A DNA stretch of 64,000 nt from an uncultured Maribacter sp. (GTDB lineage: Bacteria > Bacteroidota > Bacteroidia > Flavobacteriales > Flavobacteriaceae), in assembly GCF_947495965.1 (NCBI RefSeq), contig NZ_CANMBB010000009.1, forward strand, positions 62,001 through 126,000, written 5' to 3'. Each line of letters opens with the position of its first letter. Position 1 is the stretch's first letter. A program made the position numbers and the translations under genes. Below the pieces are notes generated by a model that saw only the letters and a list, made by a program, of their open reading frames with translations, was not told the origin of the DNA and made no database searches. Shown here piece by piece: positions 27,050-36,030 of the stretch.

Positions 27050-27080
27050 CAAAGGTAGACTATAGGCTATTCTTTACCAA
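27050..27080 (-). promoter_or_regulatory. Candidate promoter of the metH-metF run
   Basis: On the minus strand TTG is followed after 20 bases by TACCTTTG, a perfect TAnnTTTG box. It lies 53 bases before the ATG of the first methionine synthase gene. The leader downstream contains a small 8-bp inverted repeat (CCTAAAAA/TTTTTAGG) but nothing resembling a SAM or cobalamin riboswitch. Confidence 0.7.
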
Positions 27081-27129
27081 GTACAGAAACAGGATACCAC
27101 AGGAATGAAAACAGATGTTAAAAAAAGAA

Positions 27130-28503
27130 CTATAATAATCCTTTTGCCTTAATCTCTAGATATTTATTTATAGTATCTATTGTTAAATTTTGGGGTTCGG
27201 TAAGAATGGTTTGTATTCCATATTTATTTAACTCTGCCACTATCAATTTTTTATCATAGCTAAATTTTTCAGCTATAGTTTTGTCAAAAATTTCTTGTGT
27301 GTTTTTTGCTTCTTGCCCTTTTAACTGTTCTAGCTCTGTATTTTTAAAGAAAACAACTACTAGCATATGACTTTTATTAATTGCCCTTAAGTAGTTCATT
27401 TGCCTATGAACAGCATCTAAACTCCCAAAATTAGTATATAATAATAGTAAACTTCTTGTGGTTATTTTTCTTTTTATATGACCATATAAATTTCCAAAAT
27501 CCGATTCGCTAAAATCTGTATTTACATTATATAGTGATTCTTGAATTAAATTCATTTGCGCATTTCTACGCTCTGCTACCACAAAATTTTCTGGCTTTTT
27601 AGAAAATGAGAACATACCAGCTTTATCATGTTTACGAACAACAACACTACTAATAACCAATGCAGCATTTATTGCATAATCTAGTAAGCTAAGGTTTTCA
27701 AAAGGCATTTTCATGACTCTACCTTTATCTATGATAGAATAAATTTGTTGTGATTTTTCGTCCTGAAACTGATTTACCATTAATTGGTTACGCTTTGCTG
27801 TTGCTTTCCAGTTAATGTCTTTTATATTATCTCCTTGTACATATTCTTTAATTTGCTCAAATTCAAAAGAATTTCCAATACGTCTTATTTTTTTTATTCC
27901 AAATTGTAAACTACTCTGGTTTAAGGAAATTAAATCGTACTTTTTTAATTGTAAAAAACTTGGATAGGTTTTAACCATTTGGGAGTCTCCAAAAGAAAAC
28001 CTTCGTACAGCTAAACCTATTTTAGTTGCTGTATACACATGCAGTTTCCCAAAATTGTATTCTCCTCTTTCTGTTGGCCTAACCGTATAACTTAATTGCT
28101 CTTTTTTATTTGCATTAATACTAGTTGTAATACTAAAATCTCTTTGCTGAAATTGCATTGGAAGCTCATCCAAAATAGTGCAATACGTTTTTAAAGAGTA
28201 TTTGTTAGTAATGGAAATTGGCACTTTATTCTCATCGCCATTAGAAAATTTTTCTGGTAGTTCTCGCTGCGCCTCTATACCGTTTTTATTTCCAAAAAGA
28301 ATTAATATATCTACAAGAACAAGTGCTATAACAACAAAGAATAAAAGTTTCGCTAATAGCAATATACTTGGAAAAATAAAACTTACTACAAATAGAACTA
28401 TGATTCCAAACATCGCATAAAAAAAACGATTGTTTAGAAACAAGTCTTTAAAAAACCGGACTATTGGCATTCTAGAAAATTCTGATGTTTTATTCTCCGA
28501 CAT
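27130..28503 (-). CDS. DUF58 domain membrane protein
   Basis: A 457-residue protein with two N-terminal membrane segments (about 30-70), a beta-rich region with PxERGEY, and the DUF58 signature DNIKDINWKATAKRNQLMVNQF (read in two parts, about residues 230-250), followed by a vWA-like C-terminal half. DUF58 proteins regularly accompany MoxR AAA+ ATPases, which are thought to act as chaperones that assemble metal- or vWA-containing partners. It follows the MoxR gene by 9 bases. Confidence 0.88.
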   Translation of the reverse strand: MSENKTSEFSRMPIVRFFKDLFLNNRFFYAMFGIIVLFVVSFIFPSILLLAKLLFFVVIALVLVDILILFGNKNGIEAQRELPEKFSNGDENKVPISITNKYSLKTYCTILDELPMQFQQRDFSITTSINANKKEQLSYTVRPTERGEYNFGKLHVYTATKIGLAVRRFSFGDSQMVKTYPSFLQLKKYDLISLNQSSLQFGIKKIRRIGNSFEFEQIKEYVQGDNIKDINWKATAKRNQLMVNQFQDEKSQQIYSIIDKGRVMKMPFENLSLLDYAINAALVISSVVVRKHDKAGMFSFSKKPENFVVAERRNAQMNLIQESLYNVNTDFSESDFGNLYGHIKRKITTRSLLLLYTNFGSLDAVHRQMNYLRAINKSHMLVVVFFKNTELEQLKGQEAKNTQEIFDKTIAEKFSYDKKLIVAELNKYGIQTILTEPQNLTIDTINKYLEIKAKGLL

Positions 28504-28512
28504 TAACTTTCC

Positions 28513-29496
28513 TTATTTAGGAATATCTACACTTTGTAAAATATCATTAATAATCTGTACCGATGTTATTCCTTCCATTTCTCTTTCTGGAGTAATGATA
28601 ACTCTGTGCTGTAACACAGGAATTGCAATTTGCTTAATATCTTCTGGAGTAACAAAATCCCTACCATTTATAGCTGCAAATGCTTTACTTGCCTTAAGAA
28701 CAGCAATAGATGCTCTTGGTGAAGCTCCTAAATATAAAAACGGGTTATTACGGGTATTTAAAATAATTTCTGCTATATATTTTATTAAATGCGGCTCTAC
28801 AATTACTTGCGATATTAAACCTTGGTATTGTACTATTTTCTCTTTACTTAAACTATTGGTTATTTGCGCAAGCTTTGTTGTTTTTAATTGATGCTCTCTG
28901 GTAATAATCTCTACCTCATCTTCTAAATTAGGATAATCTATAGTTATTTTAAACAAAAAACGGTCTAATTGCGCTTCTGGCAAACGGTAGGTTCCTTCTT
29001 GCTCAATTGGGTTTTGCGTTGCCAAAATCATATAAGGAGCTTCTAATGGATATTTTACACCATCCATTGTTACTTGCCTTTCTTCCATAACCTCAAACAA
29101 AGCGGCTTGTGTTTTTGCTGGTGCTCTGTTTATTTCATCGACCAAAATAATGTTAGAAAAAATTGGCCCTTTTTTAAATTCAAAATTGGAAGTTTTTAAA
29201 TTAAATATAGAAGTTCCTAAAACATCTGACGGCATTAAATCTGGCGTAAACTGCACTCTACTAAAATCTACCTCTAAAGATTTTGCTAATAATTTAGCAG
29301 TTATTGTTTTTGCAACACCAGGAACGCCTTCTAATAAAACATGGCCTTCTGCAAGTAGTGCCGTAATTAACAAATTTGCTATATGTTTTTGACCTACAAT
29401 TACTTTTGCAAGTTCTGTTTTTATCTGAGCTACACTTATTTTAAGCTCTTCTAAATTTAACCTACTACTAAATTCAATATCGTTGTTTTCTTCCAT
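28513..29496 (-). CDS. MoxR-family AAA+ ATPase
   Basis: A 327-residue ATPase with Walker A GVPGVAKT (about residues 58-65), Walker B LVDEINRAP (about 122-130), a sensor region LATQNPIEQEGTYRLPEAQLD and a C-terminal helical lid. MoxR proteins work as chaperones or remodelling factors with vWA/DUF58 partners; here the partner is directly downstream. Part of a five-gene set whose role is envelope-related by inference only. Confidence 0.92.
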   Translation of the reverse strand: MEENNDIEFSSRLNLEELKISVAQIKTELAKVIVGQKHIANLLITALLAEGHVLLEGVPGVAKTITAKLLAKSLEVDFSRVQFTPDLMPSDVLGTSIFNLKTSNFEFKKGPIFSNIILVDEINRAPAKTQAALFEVMEERQVTMDGVKYPLEAPYMILATQNPIEQEGTYRLPEAQLDRFLFKITIDYPNLEDEVEIITREHQLKTTKLAQITNSLSKEKIVQYQGLISQVIVEPHLIKYIAEIILNTRNNPFLYLGASPRASIAVLKASKAFAAINGRDFVTPEDIKQIAIPVLQHRVIITPEREMEGITSVQIINDILQSVDIPK

Positions 29497-29523
29497 ACTA
29501 TATTGTTTTATCCTACTGGCGGA

Positions 29524-30705
29524 TTATTGTTTATAGAATTTTTCTATTTCTTTATTCAATGCTTTTAATGGTTCTTTTGTACTAAATTGATGCGATTTCA
29601 TCTTTATAATTAAACTCACTAACTGCTGTATTTCTTCTACAGGTTTACCCGAACGTAATGCTAATTTGGTTACAAAGTCTTCATTTAACTTATCTGTAGA
29701 CAGATGATATTTACTACGCACATGCTCTAAAAAATGAACAATTACTTTTTGTATAATACCATTATAATCTTGTGCCTCATAGTGTAAATTACTAACCGTT
29801 TGCACAAACTCTGTTGTTGTATTTTTTAATGGGTCTTTTAAAGGAATAATACGCTGCCTACGTTTTGCGTTAAAAAGCATAAACAAACCTATAGTAGTTA
29901 ATAACAAGTACCAACCCCATTTTAAAGGTTCTTTAGATAGTATATAACGCAACGGACTTCTGCTTATTTCTGGGTCTAGCTTAACAGCTTTATCTACTAA
30001 AATTGGCAACGTTGGTAAATAAGAAATTACACTACTAACGTACCCCGCATCTTTTGATTCTAACATTTGGTAATTCGTAAAAACCTCTGGTGTAGTATGT
30101 ATATAAAACACCCCGTCTCCGTATGGGATACCTATAAAATTACAGTGTTTTTTATTTTCCAGTGATTTTACATAGCCTAGTTTTTTTCCTTTTGAAATAG
30201 AGTCGGAAAAATAACTAGCACCAAAAGGAACCTTTGGTGTATACTGTAGAGTATCTGTAACATAATTTAAAAACAGTGTCTTTTCTTCTTGTTTTATTTC
30301 TACACGATCATATTCCATTTTAAATCCTAAAGTATCTTGTATATATTGAGGAAAATAATAGGCCGATATAAAAGCTTCATTACCATACTCTACATATTCT
30401 AATAAAGAATTAAAAGAAGTTTCGTCTATATCATATCTACCAGAAATACTAACATAGTTTTTTAAAGTATCTTTTTCTTGCATTCGCAGATGCTGATCGT
30501 ACTCATAGAAAGTTGTGTATACTTTTTTAGAAGATTCTCCTTTAAAATAAAATGGTATTTGATCAAAGAATACTTTAGTATCTAGAGGTTTTGTTTGGGT
30601 TTCATCAAAAGTAGGAGACCAGTCTATCTCATTACTTTGGTTTGTAACTAATAAAATAAATACTAGCAATACCCCTCCAAGAATAAGTAATTGTTTTTTA
30701 CGCAT
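29524..30705 (-). CDS. DUF4350 domain membrane protein
   Basis: A 393-residue protein with an N-terminal membrane segment (about 6-20), a periplasmic region that fits the DUF4350 glutamine-amidotransferase-like fold (LLEYVEYGNEAFISAYYF; HTTPEVFTNYQML), a second membrane segment (about 265-280), and a basic, helical cytoplasmic tail. It overlaps the preceding DUF4129 gene by 8 bases, showing tight coupling. Function unknown. Confidence 0.8.
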   Translation of the reverse strand: MRKKQLLILGGVLLVFILLVTNQSNEIDWSPTFDETQTKPLDTKVFFDQIPFYFKGESSKKVYTTFYEYDQHLRMQEKDTLKNYVSISGRYDIDETSFNSLLEYVEYGNEAFISAYYFPQYIQDTLGFKMEYDRVEIKQEEKTLFLNYVTDTLQYTPKVPFGASYFSDSISKGKKLGYVKSLENKKHCNFIGIPYGDGVFYIHTTPEVFTNYQMLESKDAGYVSSVISYLPTLPILVDKAVKLDPEISRSPLRYILSKEPLKWGWYLLLTTIGLFMLFNAKRRQRIIPLKDPLKNTTTEFVQTVSNLHYEAQDYNGIIQKVIVHFLEHVRSKYHLSTDKLNEDFVTKLALRSGKPVEEIQQLVSLIIKMKSHQFSTKEPLKALNKEIEKFYKQ

Positions 30706-31423
30706 TTTTAAATGATTTTAAAATTTGCGAATAAACTGTTGATGCCGTTGTATACTCTTTTTCGTCTATAGAAAACTCCCCGTACCAAATATAGGTAAAG
30801 TAATACGTAGCTTTATTAAATCCTGTGGCATAGGAAGTACCTTCTAACGCTACTTGGTAATCATAACTGGTTTTTTGAGAATCATACGTAATTATATTAT
30901 TCTGGTCTAATTTTTTAAGAAGTAACAAATAATTATAACGTACCGCTAAACGATAATCTTTATTCACTAAGGCTTCTTGAATTAAAACTTCAAAATTTAC
31001 TTCCTGTATATTCTCTCCTATTTCATAATTAAGCTCGCTAGCCTCTTCTTTTTTCTTTCTAAAAAACCATCGCCCTTCTTTATTTAAAATTACTCTTACA
31101 ATAATATAGACAACGCCAGCTATTATTAATATAAAAAACAAAAGTTTTAAATTTTCAATTATATTCCTTGCTCCTTCATCTTTTATACTAAACCAGCTCG
31201 TAAGCAAATCTGTTAACCAGGCTTTAAACTTATCGATCCAAGAAATAGTTTCTTCATAATCATAATCTGCCCCTTTGTAATCCTCTTTAAAGGTATTGGG
31301 TAACGTACGCACCTCTTCTGGTTTGTTTGGAACAATACCTTCTTGTGCCACAACCAAAAATGTGCCTATTATAAAATAGAACACGTACGCAAAAAAGTAT
31401 GGAATTCTCTTATTTTTTAACAC
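30698..31423 (-). CDS. DUF4129 domain membrane protein
   Basis: A 241-residue protein with an N-terminal hydrophobic segment (about 8-27, signal or anchor), a short external part, a second hydrophobic segment (about 92-112), and a C-terminal cytoplasmic helical domain with the DUF4129 features YRLAVRYNYLLLLKKLDQ and FTYIWYGEFSIDEKEY. The start codon is GTG; it overlaps the end of the SpoIIM-like gene by 14 bases. Usually found with MoxR, DUF58 and DUF4350, as here. Confidence 0.8.
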   Translation of the reverse strand: MLKNKRIPYFFAYVFYFIIGTFLVVAQEGIVPNKPEEVRTLPNTFKEDYKGADYDYEETISWIDKFKAWLTDLLTSWFSIKDEGARNIIENLKLLFFILIIAGVVYIIVRVILNKEGRWFFRKKKEEASELNYEIGENIQEVNFEVLIQEALVNKDYRLAVRYNYLLLLKKLDQNNIITYDSQKTSYDYQVALEGTSYATGFNKATYYFTYIWYGEFSIDEKEYTTASTVYSQILKSFKNA

Positions 31424-32387
31424 TTCCTGGAATTGTTTTCTTATACACCTTAAAAGGATATATTAAATAGTAATAAGAGATTAAACTAAGGGTTCCTAAA
31501 ATTATAAATAGCGCCAAATAATTAGGCATAATATTAGAATAGCGGGTAACAAAACCTTCTAAAAAACCTGCTGCAATTGTAAACGGAAATGTACTAATTA
31601 CGATTTTAATACTATCCCTCATTCCTCTTTTAAAAGAATTTAACCTAGAGAACGTTTTAGGAAACAAAATACTAGCACCCAAAAGAAACCCTGCAGCTCC
31701 TTCTATTACAATAGCAAAAATTTCCATTGCGCCATGTATCCAAATTCCTTTAGCACTTTTCCACAAAACACCTTCTTGCTCAAAGAAGTACTGGAAAGCT
31801 CCAAGCATAATTCCGTTTTGTAAAAGCACGTATCCTGTTCCTATACCACCAGTTACGCCATAAGCAAAACTCATGAGGCCTACCCTTAAATTATTAAATG
31901 TAATTCCTATAAAACTACCCCAATTACTACCACTTTTATATATAGCTACTGGATCGCCGTTTTCTATATTTTGCAATGTTTCGTTAACATAACTGTTTCC
32001 TAAAATTAAACGCACAAAAGTGTCATCATTAGCTGCAGAAACTACACCCATTAAAACCGCAATTATGAAAAAAGAGAAAGAATACAGTATATATCTTTTA
32101 TATTGATACAATAAAAGTGGAACTTCTACTTTAAAGAAATGAAGAAAAATGTTTGTCTCCTCTCTTTTAGTCTGATAAATTTTTTGATAAACCCGAACTG
32201 CAAGATTATTAAGATAGGTTACAAGTTTGCTTTTTTTGTAGTAAGTTTGGGCGTATGCTAAATCATTAATTAAATGCATGTATAAATTAGACAAATCATC
32301 AGGATTATCAATTTTTTTTTGCGCAATGGCTTTTTCAAATTGTAACCATTTTTCCTTATTTTGTCTAATGAAGGCAATTTCTCTCAT
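31410..32387 (-). CDS. SpoIIM (stage II sporulation protein M)-like membrane protein
   Basis: A 325-residue integral membrane protein from the ATG that begins MREIAFIRQNKEKW (a TTG three codons earlier is less likely). A cytoplasmic N-terminal helix region (about 1-90) is followed by five to six membrane segments, including the family's FNNLRVGLMSFAYGVTGGIGT and HGAMEIFAIVIEGAAGF blocks. The organism type does not sporulate, so the name only marks homology; roles in membrane remodelling or transport are possible. First gene of the MoxR cluster; divergent from the RDD gene with only 22 bases between starts. Confidence 0.88.
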   Translation of the reverse strand: MREIAFIRQNKEKWLQFEKAIAQKKIDNPDDLSNLYMHLINDLAYAQTYYKKSKLVTYLNNLAVRVYQKIYQTKREETNIFLHFFKVEVPLLLYQYKRYILYSFSFFIIAVLMGVVSAANDDTFVRLILGNSYVNETLQNIENGDPVAIYKSGSNWGSFIGITFNNLRVGLMSFAYGVTGGIGTGYVLLQNGIMLGAFQYFFEQEGVLWKSAKGIWIHGAMEIFAIVIEGAAGFLLGASILFPKTFSRLNSFKRGMRDSIKIVISTFPFTIAAGFLEGFVTRYSNIMPNYLALFIILGTLSLISYYYLIYPFKVYKKTIPGSVKK

Positions 32388-32409
32388 GCTTAACAAATAA
32401 AATCATATA

Positions 32410-33168
32410 ATGGCAGAAATACAAATTACTACTACTCAAAATGTAACAATAGCTTTTACTGCTGCTGAAGTAGGAGAACGTATTTTAGCTTATTTTATTG
32501 ACCTGCTTATTAAAATTGCTTACATAAGTGTTGTTGTAGCTATTTTTAGAGCTGTTTCTAATACTGGAGGAATGGGTTTTGAAAATAATTTTGATACAGA
32601 CCCATTGAGTGTTATGGCTATTATTATTATTTTAGGATCTCCTGTAATTTTTTATACCATAGTTTCAGAATCCTTAATGCTAGGCCAAACTATAGGTAAA
32701 AAAATAGCCAAAATTCAAGTGGTAAAAATTGATGGCTACCGTGCTACTTTTTTAGACTTTTTTATACGTTGGGCTATGCGTTTTGTAGATATTAATATTT
32801 TCTCTGGTGTAGTTGCTCTAGTGAGTATTGGAAGCTCTAAAAATCATCAAAGATTGGGTGGTATGGCATCTGGAACTGGAGTTATCACCTTAAAAAACAA
32901 AGTAAACATTAGCCATACTATACTACAAGAGGTTTCTGATGATTATAAACCCACTTATCTTTCTGTTATTAAACTCTCGGATAACGATATGCGTATTATT
33001 AAAGAAAATTTTATTCGCGCTAAAAAAGCGAATGATTTTAAAACCATTCTTATTTTAAAAGAAAAAATTATTGGAGTAATTGAAGAAGAACCACACCCAG
33101 ATGTTACTGCCGAAAGTTTTATTAAGTGTGTTCTAAAAGATTACAACCATTTTACAAAAAATATGTAA
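32410..33168 (+). CDS. RDD family membrane protein
   Basis: A 252-residue protein with the RDD family core: AAEVGERILAYFIDLLIK at the start (Arg and Asp in the first membrane helix), a second membrane segment (about 68-92), and GQTIGKKIAKIQVV followed by DFFIRWAMRFVD. The last 90 residues are soluble and helical. Proposed roles in the family include Na+/H+ or other solute transport, not settled. Divergent from the SpoIIM-like gene, and often found next to it in related genomes, so a shared process is likely. Confidence 0.85.
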   Translation: MAEIQITTTQNVTIAFTAAEVGERILAYFIDLLIKIAYISVVVAIFRAVSNTGGMGFENNFDTDPLSVMAIIIILGSPVIFYTIVSESLMLGQTIGKKIAKIQVVKIDGYRATFLDFFIRWAMRFVDINIFSGVVALVSIGSSKNHQRLGGMASGTGVITLKNKVNISHTILQEVSDDYKPTYLSVIKLSDNDMRIIKENFIRAKKANDFKTILILKEKIIGVIEEEPHPDVTAESFIKCVLKDYNHFTKNM

Positions 33169-33179
33169 TACTGTTATTA

Positions 33180-33578
33180 TTAAACTTGTGTTATACCTAT
33201 ATCGTTTATTTCATTATCTATAGGTTTCTTTGGGTTTAATCCGTATTGGTTAGCGTTATTTTCCCCATCTGTACACATTAAAACTAAAAACCAAATTCCA
33301 CCAATAAAAGGAATACAACGCACAAAAATATACCAACCACTTTTACCTTGATCATGCAACCTTCTTACGGTTAACGCTAATGAGGGTATCACAATTGCCA
33401 ACATATACAAACCTACAGGAATCATAACTACATAATCCTCTATTCCTAATGCAGCTATTACACCTACAATACTAATTATAATAATTGCATTAAAAAGATT
33501 AAACATCCAATATTCTTTTCTTCTAGATCGTCCAGAAAAATCTGCATACTGTTTCATTGCTTTTAAATACCAATTCAT
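33180..33578 (-). CDS. DUF805 family small membrane protein (copy 1)
   Basis: A 132-residue inner-membrane protein with the family opening YADFSGRSRRKEYWMFNLFN, three to four membrane helices, and the late motif RRLHDQGKSGW. Followed C-terminally by a short polar tail with DGENNANQYG. Tandem paralogue of the neighbouring gene. Function unknown. Its stop codon lies 11 bases from the convergent RDD gene. Confidence 0.88.
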   Translation of the reverse strand: MNWYLKAMKQYADFSGRSRRKEYWMFNLFNAIIIISIVGVIAALGIEDYVVMIPVGLYMLAIVIPSLALTVRRLHDQGKSGWYIFVRCIPFIGGIWFLVLMCTDGENNANQYGLNPKKPIDNEINDIGITQV

Positions 33579-33600
33579 ATCTTTTTCTTTAATTGAAACA

Positions 33601-33639
33601 AAAAAGAGATAAAACGTAATTTACATTTTATCTCTTTTT
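33601..33639 (-). terminator. A/T-rich intrinsic terminator between DUF805 copies
   Basis: A 14-bp perfect inverted repeat AAAAAGAGATAAAA / TTTTATCTCTTTTT with an 11-base loop. T run present on the minus strand, following DUF805 copy 2; low GC makes it weak. Confidence 0.6.
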
Positions 33640-33657
33640 ATACTATTACAAATAGAT

Positions 33658-34026
33658 TTAAGCTTCTGAAACTCCTATTTCATTAAGCTCATTATCTGGA
33701 TTTTTTGGATCTGGACCATACTCATTTGTTCCTTCATCTCCGTTAGTACACAACAAGTATAAATTGTAAAATGGTATTAATAAAAACCAACCACTCTTAC
33801 CTACATCATGCATTCTTCTTACACCTACAGCTATTGTTGGTACGAATACTCCTAAACTATATAAAGTATTTATTCCAAAACCTTCTAAGCCTAAAACAGA
33901 TGCATCAACAATACTTAAAACTACACTGATAATTGTACTAAACAAATAAAACATCCAGTATTCTTTTCTTCTAGATCTTCCTTTAAATTCTGCGTACTTT
34001 TTAAGTACCATTGTAAACCATTCCAT
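33658..34026 (-). CDS. DUF805 family small membrane protein (copy 2)
   Basis: A 122-residue paralogue of the neighbouring gene with the same frame: YAEFKGRSRRKEYWMFYLFS, membrane helices, RRMHDVGKSGWF and a polar end DEGTNEYGPDP. The two copies differ clearly in the middle, so the duplication is not recent. Function unknown. Confidence 0.88.
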   Translation of the reverse strand: MEWFTMVLKKYAEFKGRSRRKEYWMFYLFSTIISVVLSIVDASVLGLEGFGINTLYSLGVFVPTIAVGVRRMHDVGKSGWFLLIPFYNLYLLCTNGDEGTNEYGPDPKNPDNELNEIGVSEA

Positions 34027-34114
34027 ACTTTTATATTTAGGTTATTGTTAATTATTGAATTTTTAAAACGTATTAAAAATAAAAAAATTACTCCAACTCT
34101 TACCTTTTACGAAT

Positions 34115-34150
34115 AAAAAACCTCCCAATCTAAAAGATAAAGGAGGTTTT
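34115..34150 (-). terminator. Intrinsic terminator at the end of the sulfate assimilation operon
   Basis: AAAACCTCC / GGAGGTTTT with a 16-base loop; six T follow on the minus strand. It lies just after the stop codon of the flavoprotein reductase gene. Confidence 0.8.
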
Positions 34151-34175
34151 CCTGACTAATTAAAATAAACTTTTC

Positions 34176-35237
34176 TTAAGCTATACTTTGTACAACTTCT
34201 TTTTTAGCTTCTTTTTTACTTCCATCAAAACCTTCTACACCACCTACGGTAGTATACTTCATAACAAAGCGTTTATTAGGATTTATAATTTGATATGCAT
34301 ATTGGCACATAACTGCTGCTTCATGAAAACCAGAAAGAATAAGTTTTAATTTTCCTTCATAGGTATTAACATCTCCAATTGCAAAAACACCAGGAATGTT
34401 TGTTTGGTAATCTTTAGCATTATTTACTTTAATTGCATTTTTCTCTATTTCTAAGCCCCAATCTCCTATAGGTCCTAGTTTTGGAGATAAGCCAAATAAA
34501 GGAATAAAATTATCTACTTCTAAAATAGTATCTTCTTTATCGGCATCTTTATGCTTAATAAGAACAGATTCTAATTTATCCTCCCCATTTAATCCTTTTA
34601 CCTCAGCCTCTGTAAATAATTTAATCTTACCTAATTTCGCTAATTCTGCTGCTTTTTCTACAGAATCTAATGCACCACGAAATTCGTTTCTTCTATGCAC
34701 TAAAGATACTTCTGAAGCTACATCGGCAAGGAAAATAGACCAATCTAATGCAGAATCTCCTCCTCCAGCTATTACTACTTTTTTATCACGATAAACCTCT
34801 GGATCTTTAATTATGTAAGCAACTCCTTTATCTTCAAAGTTTACTATGTTTTCTAAAGGTGGTTTTCTTGGTTCAAAAGACCCCAAACCTCCTGCAATAA
34901 CTACTACAGGCGCATGGTGTTTTGTTCCTTTGTTTGTTGTAACAATAAAAGAACCATCTTCTTGTTTATCTAATGTTTCTGCACGCTCTCCTAAAGTATA
35001 ACCAGCTTCAAAAGGCTTTATTTGCTCCATTAAATTATCTACTAATGTTCCTGCTAAAATTTCTGGAAAAGCTGGAATATCGTAAATTGGTTTCTTTGGG
35101 TATATTTCCGAACACTGCCCTCCAGTTTGTGGAAGCGCATCTATTAAATGGCATTTTAATTTTAATAATCCCGCTTCAAATACGGTAAACAAACCTGTTG
35201 GCCCCGCGCCAATTATTAATATATCAGTTTCTATCAT
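34176..35237 (-). CDS. NAD(P)/FAD-dependent oxidoreductase, ferredoxin(flavodoxin)-NADP reductase type
   Basis: A 353-residue two-dinucleotide-fold flavoprotein. FAD motif GAGPTGLF near residue 8, NAD(P) motif AGGGDSALDW about residue 157, followed by HRRNEFRG (NADPH-phosphate-binding Arg), and the late GDVNTYEGKLKLILSGF. It lacks the redox-active CxxC of thioredoxin reductases, which places it with ferredoxin-NADP reductases of the thioredoxin-reductase-like type. As last gene of the cys operon it most likely supplies reduced ferredoxin to the sulfite reductase (inference from position). Confidence 0.88.
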   Translation of the reverse strand: MIETDILIIGAGPTGLFTVFEAGLLKLKCHLIDALPQTGGQCSEIYPKKPIYDIPAFPEILAGTLVDNLMEQIKPFEAGYTLGERAETLDKQEDGSFIVTTNKGTKHHAPVVVIAGGLGSFEPRKPPLENIVNFEDKGVAYIIKDPEVYRDKKVVIAGGGDSALDWSIFLADVASEVSLVHRRNEFRGALDSVEKAAELAKLGKIKLFTEAEVKGLNGEDKLESVLIKHKDADKEDTILEVDNFIPLFGLSPKLGPIGDWGLEIEKNAIKVNNAKDYQTNIPGVFAIGDVNTYEGKLKLILSGFHEAAVMCQYAYQIINPNKRFVMKYTTVGGVEGFDGSKKEAKKEVVQSIA

Positions 35238-35243
35238 TTTAAT

Positions 35244-36026
35244 CTAACTTAATTCTTTACTATACTTATTTATTGCTTCCTGTAAAGTTGCTCTATGTTT
35301 TACAACTTCTCCTATTATTATTATTGCCGGATTTGTTAATCCTTTTTCTTCTACTTGCGCTACTATTGTTTCTATAGTTGCAACTGCCACCTGTTCATTA
35401 GTACGTGTACCATTTTGTATAATTGCAATTGGCAAATTAGCTTTCTCTTCTTTCTTAAAAAGAGTAACAATTTCTGCTAATTTACTCATACCCATTAAAA
35501 CAATAACCGTTGCATTAGATTTTGCCGCTAAAGCAACATCTGAAGATAATTTATGCTCTTTTGTAGTTCCTGTTATTACCCAAAAACTTTCTGCTGAACC
35601 TCTCTTAGTAACTGGAATATTTTGAGATGCTGGTACAGCTACCGATGATGATATTCCTGGAACCATTGCCACATTTATGCCATAAGCTGCTGCATATTCC
35701 ATTTCTTCTGCTCCACGTCCAAAAACAAATGGGTCTCCCCCTTTTAAACGAACCACGTGTTGTGTTTTACCACGACTAACAATTAATTCATTTATTTGTT
35801 CTTGCTGATACGCATAACAGCCTTTTCTTTTACCTACAAAAATGAGCTCTGCGTTTTCTGCATAATCTAGCAACACAGGATTTACTAAAGCATCATACAA
35901 AACAACATCTGCTGCTTGTAATGCTTTAATAGCTTTTACTGTAATTAAATCTGGATCTCCAGGACCCGCTCCTATTACCGTAAGCAAACCTTCGCTATTA
36001 TTTATATGTTGCTTTATGCCATTCAT
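35244..36026 (-). CDS. cobA: Uroporphyrinogen-III C-methyltransferase
   Basis: A 260-residue SUMT that methylates uroporphyrinogen III twice at C2 and C7 to give precorrin-2, on the way to siroheme, the cofactor of the adjacent sulfite reductase. Family motifs: VGAGPGDPDLIT-like start (VIGAGPGDPDLITVKA), VVRLKGGDPFVFGRGAEE and VPGISS. It lacks the CysG oxidase/chelatase part. Four bases downstream of the reductase gene. Confidence 0.94.
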   Translation of the reverse strand: MNGIKQHINNSEGLLTVIGAGPGDPDLITVKAIKALQAADVVLYDALVNPVLLDYAENAELIFVGKRKGCYAYQQEQINELIVSRGKTQHVVRLKGGDPFVFGRGAEEMEYAAAYGINVAMVPGISSSVAVPASQNIPVTKRGSAESFWVITGTTKEHKLSSDVALAAKSNATVIVLMGMSKLAEIVTLFKKEEKANLPIAIIQNGTRTNEQVAVATIETIVAQVEEKGLTNPAIIIIGEVVKHRATLQEAINKYSKELS

Positions 36027-36030
36027 AAAA

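Noticed and set aside
26998-27129. A riboswitch (SAM or cobalamin) in the leader of the metH run.
   Set aside because: The leader is only about 50 bases after the promoter and contains a single 8-bp inverted repeat; no riboswitch core sequences are present.
31410-32387. Sign of a sporulation gene because of the SpoIIM name.
   Set aside because: The family is widespread in non-sporulating Bacteroidota; no other sporulation genes are present.
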